Assembly: GCF_021190955.1 (NCBI RefSeq)
Contig: NZ_JAIOAO010000006.1
Span: forward strand, 310,001-374,000
DNA from: Parachryseolinea silvisoli
GTDB taxonomy: Bacteria; Bacteroidota; Bacteroidia; Cytophagales; Cyclobacteriaceae
DNA length: 64,000 nucleotides
Reading direction: 5' to 3'
The notes beneath the pieces were generated by a model, which was not told where the DNA came from, searched no databases, and saw only the letters and a program-made list of their open reading frames with translations. The position numbers and the translations under genes were made by a program. The stretch's first letter is position 1; each line of letters begins with the position of its first letter. This document shows positions 59,607 through 64,000 of the stretch, one piece after another.

Positions 59607-60481
59607 GCAAGCTGACGCTACACCACAAGATCGGACTTGGCACCGTACAACTGGGACTGGCTTATGGCATTAATAACCCGGCCGGCAAGCCGGCGCAGCA
59701 GGAGGCATTTGCCATCCTGAACGAAGCGCACCGCAGTGGCATAACCCTGCTGGATACGGCCGATGCTTACGGCGACTCGCTGGATGTACTGGGAAGTTAT
59801 ATACGGACACACGGACAGAAGTCCTTTGTGATCGTCAACAAGTTTATACACACCGGTACATCCCTGGCTGAAAAGATGGAAGCGGGATTGAGCCGCCTGG
59901 GCACCACGCATCTGTACGGCTATATGTACCATCGCTTCCAGGACTATCGCGATGGGGCGTGCCGTGAAGAGCTGCAGGCATATAAAAAGAAAAAGGTTGT
60001 TGAAAAGGTCGGTGTCTCCCTCTATGACCTGCACGAACTGGAGCAGGCGGTGGGCGATCCGTTTGTCGACCTGATCCAGCTGCCGGTACACCCGTTTGAT
60101 TTTTCGGCAGGAAAGAAAGAGTTGCTGCGCGAGGCCAAACGGCAAGGCAAGGAGATACACGTGCGGTCGGTCTTTTTCCAGGGCCTGTTTTTCAAAGACC
60201 CTGCGACATTGACCGGCAACCTGACGGTATTTCGCGAGCCTTTGATGGAGTTACAGGAAGTTGCCCGGCACCATCGCCTCGACATCCAAACGATGTGCCT
60301 CAATTATGCGTTACATAACGCAAGCATCGACAAGGTGATCATTGGTGTAGACAGCGCGGCGCAGCTTCAGAAAAACATGGCTTCGATCGTAGCGCAGTAC
60401 CCGGACACCATTGCCGCCGCGTTGGAGTCGATCGTCATTACTACCCCGGAAGTACTAAACCCTTCCGCCTGGAAACCCTGA
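59603..60481 (+). CDS. Aldo/keto reductase in the pseudaminic-type cluster
   Basis: A 292-residue TIM-barrel oxidoreductase with a TTG start at 59603 overlapping the pseB stop (TTGA). The AKR tetrad is complete: D51, Y56, K80 and H110. It should reduce a keto-sugar or aldehyde with NAD(P)H. It is not part of the described pseudaminic-acid pathway. Its place between pseB and pseC makes it likely to act on the 4-keto sugar or on a side branch; the substrate is unknown. Confidence 0.82.
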   Translation: MSKLTLHHKIGLGTVQLGLAYGINNPAGKPAQQEAFAILNEAHRSGITLLDTADAYGDSLDVLGSYIRTHGQKSFVIVNKFIHTGTSLAEKMEAGLSRLGTTHLYGYMYHRFQDYRDGACREELQAYKKKKVVEKVGVSLYDLHELEQAVGDPFVDLIQLPVHPFDFSAGKKELLREAKRQGKEIHVRSVFFQGLFFKDPATLTGNLTVFREPLMELQEVARHHRLDIQTMCLNYALHNASIDKVIIGVDSAAQLQKNMASIVAQYPDTIAAALESIVITTPEVLNPSAWKP

Positions 60482-60525
60482 TTAAAACTTTTGCATTACC
60501 CTTTATAACGAGCGGGAATATACAT

Positions 60526-61677
60526 ATGAAACCAATTCCTTACGGCAGACAACATATAACACTCCAGGACATCGACGCTGTTGTGGAGGCTCTGCAGGCC
60601 GACTTTCTGACACAGGGGCCGCGCATCAAAGAATTTGAAGACAAGTTTGCCGCCTATGTGGGTGCGCAGTATGCCGTGGCCGTGGCCAACGGTACGGCTG
60701 CCCTGCATCTGTGTACGCTGGCCCTGGATGTAACCCCAGGACAGAAAGTTATTACTACTCCCATCACGTTTGCCGCTTCCGCGAACTGCGTGCGGTATTG
60801 TGGTGGTGACGTTGAGTTTGAAGATATCGACAGCGCCACGGTGTTGCTGGATGTAGAACGTGTACGTCAAAAGCTTGCCGGGGCGCCGCGTGGTACATAC
60901 CAGGGCATCATTCCGGTTGACTTTGCCGGGTACCCGGTAGACCTGGAGGCGTTCCGCAAGCTGGCCGACGAATATGGTCTCTGGATCATTGAAGATGCCT
61001 GCCACGCACCCGGTGGATATTTTACAGACAGCAAAGGTGTGAAGCAGATGTGCGGCAACGGCGCCTACGCCGAGCTGGCCATCTTTTCCTTTCACCCGGT
61101 AAAACATATTGCGTGTGGTGAAGGCGGTATGATCACCACCAACGACAAAGAGCTGTACGAAAAATTATTGCTGCTGCGTACACATGGTATTACCAAACGC
61201 CCAGACCTGTTGCATGAGAACCACGGCGACTGGTATTATGAAATGCAGGAACTGGGGTACAACTATCGCATTACGGATATGCAAAGCGCCCTGGGCATGT
61301 CCCAGCTGAGCCGTGCGGACGAAGGGCTGCAGAAACGTCACCAGATTGCACAACGGTATGATGCGGCGTTTAAAAACACCGCCGTGAAGTTTATTACGCC
61401 CGGCGCCGGTACATCGCATGCATACCACTTGTATGTTATCCAGGTGGAAAATCGCAAGGAGCTGTACGACGCGCTGAGGAAACACAACATCTTTGCACAG
61501 GTGCATTACATCCCGGTACACACCATGCCGTATTATCAGGAGCTGGGATATAAGAAAGGCAGCATGCCCAAGGCCGAGAAGTATTACGAGAAGTGCCTGA
61601 GCCTGCCGATGTTCCCTACGCTTACAGATACTGAGCAGCAGTATGTAATCGACACGGTACTACAGTACGCCAAATAG
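60526..61677 (+). CDS. pseC: UDP-4-amino-4,6-dideoxy-N-acetyl-altrosamine transaminase (PseC-like)
   Basis: A 383-residue PLP aminotransferase of the DegT family. K193 in FSFHPVKHIACGEGG is the PLP lysine. The start MKPIPYGRQHITLQDIDAVV and FLTQGPRIKEFE match PseC closely. It aminates C4 of the PseB product. It starts 44 bp after the reductase gene, so it may have its own start signals; TTTTGCATTACCCTTT upstream resembles a promoter loosely. Confidence 0.9.
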   Translation: MKPIPYGRQHITLQDIDAVVEALQADFLTQGPRIKEFEDKFAAYVGAQYAVAVANGTAALHLCTLALDVTPGQKVITTPITFAASANCVRYCGGDVEFEDIDSATVLLDVERVRQKLAGAPRGTYQGIIPVDFAGYPVDLEAFRKLADEYGLWIIEDACHAPGGYFTDSKGVKQMCGNGAYAELAIFSFHPVKHIACGEGGMITTNDKELYEKLLLLRTHGITKRPDLLHENHGDWYYEMQELGYNYRITDMQSALGMSQLSRADEGLQKRHQIAQRYDAAFKNTAVKFITPGAGTSHAYHLYVIQVENRKELYDALRKHNIFAQVHYIPVHTMPYYQELGYKKGSMPKAEKYYEKCLSLPMFPTLTDTEQQYVIDTVLQYAK

Positions 61678-61722
61678 TATAGCGAGCCAGTCGGGTAGCC
61701 GGCTGCTTTTAACAGCGACAAC

Positions 61723-62481
61723 ATGAAAATAGTAGCGGTAACACAAGCACGGACCAGCTCTACGCGGCTGCCGGCCAAGGTGCTGATGAAGATTGGCAAT
61801 GACACCCTGCTGGAGCTTCACCTGAAGCGTATTCTGAAATCAAAGAAGATCGATCAATTGATAGTGGCGACGACCACTAACCCGGAAGATGTGGCGATTG
61901 CCGACATCGCCAGAGGAATGGGGCTGGAATTTTACCGGGGCGATGTAGACGACGTACTGGACCGGTTCTACCGCGCGGTAGAAACCAAAGACGCCGACTA
62001 CATCGTACGCCTGACATCGGACTGCCCGCTGATTGATGCCGAGCTGATCGACAAGGTTATTCAAAAGGCAATCGACGAGAAGCTCGACTACTGTTCCAAC
62101 GTATTGACGCCGTCTTACCCTGACGGGCAGGACGTAGAGGTATTCCGGTTTGCTGCTTTGAAGAAGGCGTGGACGGAAGCCACCAAGAAGTCGGAGCGCG
62201 AGCATGTGACACCGTATATCTGGGGCAACTCCAGCTATAAGGGTGGCACGCTTTTCCAGTCCGGCAACTTCTCGGAGGGGTATGACTTCGAAGGATTGCG
62301 CATGACGATTGACGAGCAGCGCGACTTTGACCTGATCGAGCAACTGATCAACCGTGTCGGCACCGGGGAAACCTGGCTGACATATGCCAACTTCCTGACG
62401 AAGAACGACGACATCCGAAATATTAACCAGACTATTACCCGAAACGAGGGTTATACAAAATCTATAAATAACGAGTCATGA
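61723..62481 (+). CDS. pseF: CMP-sugar cytidylyltransferase (PseF/SpsF-like)
   Basis: A 252-residue nucleotidyltransferase. The motif TQARTSSTRLPAKVL at about 7-21 is the SpsF/NeuA-type nucleotide-binding segment, and YRGDVDDVLDRFYRA near 66-80 with RLTSDCPLID near 91-100 follow the SpsF subgroup. It should activate the nine-carbon sugar with CTP. The stop overlaps the next start by 4 bp. Assignment as PseF rests on cluster context; SpsF-like enzymes of other specificity look the same. Confidence 0.82.
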   Translation: MKIVAVTQARTSSTRLPAKVLMKIGNDTLLELHLKRILKSKKIDQLIVATTTNPEDVAIADIARGMGLEFYRGDVDDVLDRFYRAVETKDADYIVRLTSDCPLIDAELIDKVIQKAIDEKLDYCSNVLTPSYPDGQDVEVFRFAALKKAWTEATKKSEREHVTPYIWGNSSYKGGTLFQSGNFSEGYDFEGLRMTIDEQRDFDLIEQLINRVGTGETWLTYANFLTKNDDIRNINQTITRNEGYTKSINNES

Positions 62482-63767
62482 GCACGCGCTATAAGAAATC
62501 AGAAGAATACCTGGAACGGGCACTGAAGACGGTCCCCCTGGGCTCACAAACCTTCAGCAAAAGCAAAACCCAACTGCCCCTGAATGTATCGCCCTACTTC
62601 GCTTCGCGTGGTGACGGCGCCTACATGTGGGATGTGGACAACAACCGCTACATCGACTTCGTCAACAGCCTTTGCTCGCTGACGTTGGGGTATAACGATC
62701 CGGATGTTACCCAGGCAGTAACAGAGCAGTTGCAGAAGGGTACCATCTTTTCGGTGGCCCACGAGCTGGAGTTTTTAGTCGCTGAAGAAATCTGCAAAAT
62801 GGTTCCTTGCGCCGAGATGGTTCGCTTTGGAAAGAATGGTTCGGATGCCACGGGTGGCGCTATTCGTTTGGCGCGCGCATATACCAAGCGCGATCACGTG
62901 CTGGTGTGTGGCTACCACGGCTGGCAAGACTGGTATATCGGCACCACGACGCGCGACCTGGGTGTGCCCACGTCCACGAAGGAGCTTACACACAAGTTTG
63001 CCTATAACGATATTCAATCCCTGAAGACCAAGCTGGAGGAGTTAAAGGGTCAGGTGGCGGCTGTAATCCTGGAACCGGTGAACGTGTTTCCTCCGGAGAA
63101 CAATTTCCTGCAACAGGTGAAAGAGCTTACGCACCAACATGGCGCCGTGTTGGTTTTTGACGAGACGATTACCGGCTTCCGGTATGCCAACGGCGGTGCG
63201 CAAGAATTCTTTGGCGTGGTGCCCGACCTTGCCACTTTTGGCAAGGGATTGGCTAACGGGTATCCGGTATCGGCCGTTGCCGGTAAGGCCGAGATCATGA
63301 AGCTGATGGAAGATATTTTCTTCTCGTTCACCTTCGGCGGCGAGACGTTATCACTGGCGGCTTCGCTGGCTACGATGAAAAAGCTACAGCGGGAGCCCGT
63401 GATCGAGACGATGCGCAAGACGGGAGAGGCGATCATTTCGAAGCTGAACGCCCTCATTCAAGAATACAAGCTTGAGCACGTCATGAGTGTGGCGGGTTAC
63501 CCGGTATGGTCGTTCCTGATGATCAAGGATACCGAGAAATACACTTCGTGGGAGCTGAAGACGCTCATTCTGCAAGAGATGTTTGCCAACGGTGTATTCT
63601 TTATCGGTACCCACAACGTGAGCTATGCGCACAGCGCCGACGACGTCGAGTACCTGATGGCTACGTACCGCATTTGCTTTGAGAAGATCAACGAAGCGCT
63701 GGCCAAGGGCAACCTGGCCGAGCAACTGCAGTGTACGCCGCTTAAACCGCTCTTTAAAGTACGCTAG
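62478..63767 (+). CDS. Class III aminotransferase (glutamate-1-semialdehyde aminomutase-like)
   Basis: A 429-residue PLP enzyme of fold type I, aspartate-aminotransferase family class III. VRFGKNGSDATGGAIRLARA near 115-134, DETITGFR near 224-231 and the PLP lysine in TFGKGLANGYPV near 256-264 are conserved. It resembles GSA aminomutase but its place within a pseudaminic-type cluster indicates a sugar or side-chain substrate. It is not in the textbook pathway. Its stop lies 2 bp before the next start. Confidence 0.83.
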   Translation: MSTRYKKSEEYLERALKTVPLGSQTFSKSKTQLPLNVSPYFASRGDGAYMWDVDNNRYIDFVNSLCSLTLGYNDPDVTQAVTEQLQKGTIFSVAHELEFLVAEEICKMVPCAEMVRFGKNGSDATGGAIRLARAYTKRDHVLVCGYHGWQDWYIGTTTRDLGVPTSTKELTHKFAYNDIQSLKTKLEELKGQVAAVILEPVNVFPPENNFLQQVKELTHQHGAVLVFDETITGFRYANGGAQEFFGVVPDLATFGKGLANGYPVSAVAGKAEIMKLMEDIFFSFTFGGETLSLAASLATMKKLQREPVIETMRKTGEAIISKLNALIQEYKLEHVMSVAGYPVWSFLMIKDTEKYTSWELKTLILQEMFANGVFFIGTHNVSYAHSADDVEYLMATYRICFEKINEALAKGNLAEQLQCTPLKPLFKVR

Positions 63768-63769
63768 TC

Positions 63770-64000
63770 TTGAGTCAGCAGACACACATCTACTTCCGCG
63801 CAGACGGCAGCTCGCACATGGGGCTGGGACATATTCACCGGTCGCTGGCCCTGGCCTCGATGGTGGCAGACACTTTTGTCTGCACCTTCGTGACCCGGAA
63901 TCCACTGCCCGCGCTGAAGACGATGATTACCGATGTGTGTCAGGATTGTATAGACCTCGGCGATATCGACCCCGCACAAGAGGCAGAGCATATTGCACAA
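63770..64000 (+). CDS. pseG: UDP-diacetamido-trideoxy-altropyranose hydrolase (PseG), N-terminal fragment
   Basis: The first 77 codons, cut by the window edge. The start is a TTG at 63770. The sequence IYFRADGSSHMGLGHIHRSLA matches the PseG start (R-A-D-x-S-x-x-x-G-x-G-H-x-x-R-x-L-x-L-A); residue spacing is as in GT-B hydrolases such as PseG of Campylobacter. This enzyme removes UDP to free the sugar before condensation with PEP. PseH and PseI are expected downstream, outside the window. Confidence 0.82.
   Translation, partial: MSQQTHIYFRADGSSHMGLGHIHRSLALASMVADTFVCTFVTRNPLPALKTMITDVCQDCIDLGDIDPAQEAEHIAQ

Noticed and set aside
1-64000. tRNA, rRNA, riboswitch, insertion sequence or prophage genes
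   Set aside because: I looked for tRNA-like cloverleafs, long GC-rich RNA blocks, transposase motifs and phage genes and saw none I could support; a covariance-model search would be decisive.

Overview
The window comes from a member of the Bacteroidota, most likely a Cytophagales bacterium of the Chryseolinea/Ohtaekwangia kind; the genus is a guess. The evidence is a type IX secretion C-terminal domain, DUF4292, GWxTD and DUF3570/DUF4266 proteins, a short-chain-type threonine dehydrogenase, promoters of the TTTG / TAnnTTTG type, few Shine-Dalgarno sites, many GTG/TTG starts and moderately high GC. Coding density is high. I saw no rRNA, tRNA, CRISPR array, insertion sequence or phage gene.

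Layout. 1-4286: threonine breakdown (kbl fragment, divergent tdh) with a proline-rich protein beside kbl and a type IX-secreted surface protein. 4351-14627: a rightward run with enoyl-CoA hydratase, a flippase, a nucleotidyltransferase, an overlapping TPR / DUF4292 / EnvC-like envelope set, tatA, gatA and an MltD-type lytic transglycosylase. 14683-23278: GWxTD protein, methyltransferase, a NIPSNAP protein facing an Lrp regulator, a PadR-regulated FtsX-type permease, and an ECF sigma/anti-sigma pair. 23649-31167: a 1157-residue TPR protein with a 7-TPR super-repeat, a tricorn-like S41 protease, and a GroES-like protein with a small partner. 31836-36298: Xaa-Pro aminopeptidase, then a tightly coupled thioredoxin / ApbE / DUF4266 / DUF3570 set, the best candidate here for a poorly described envelope redox or flavinylation system. 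36622-40978: DPBB-like secreted protein, fructose-bisphosphate aldolase, LLM oxidoreductase, zinc metallopeptidase and a heme-binding protein.

41050-51741 is a long leftward run: vWA-type membrane protein, RarA, a hybrid-less histidine kinase/response regulator pair, and cytochrome c maturation genes ccmF, ccmE, ccmD, ccmC, ccmB headed by a Wzz-like gene. CcmE carries a CxxxY heme-binding motif instead of HxxxY. CcmA is not in the window.

51826-64000 is a surface-polysaccharide locus. First comes a UDP-glucuronate epimerase and a WbpA-WbpE-WbpD-WbpB set that should make a UDP-2,3-diacetamido-2,3-dideoxy-hexuronate. An outer-membrane protein and a convergent polysaccharide deacetylase follow. 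Then comes a pseudaminic-acid-type set: PseB, an aldo/keto reductase, PseC, a PseF-like cytidylyltransferase, a class III aminotransferase and the start of PseG, cut by the window edge. The reductase and class III aminotransferase are not part of the textbook pathway and suggest a modified nonulosonic acid.
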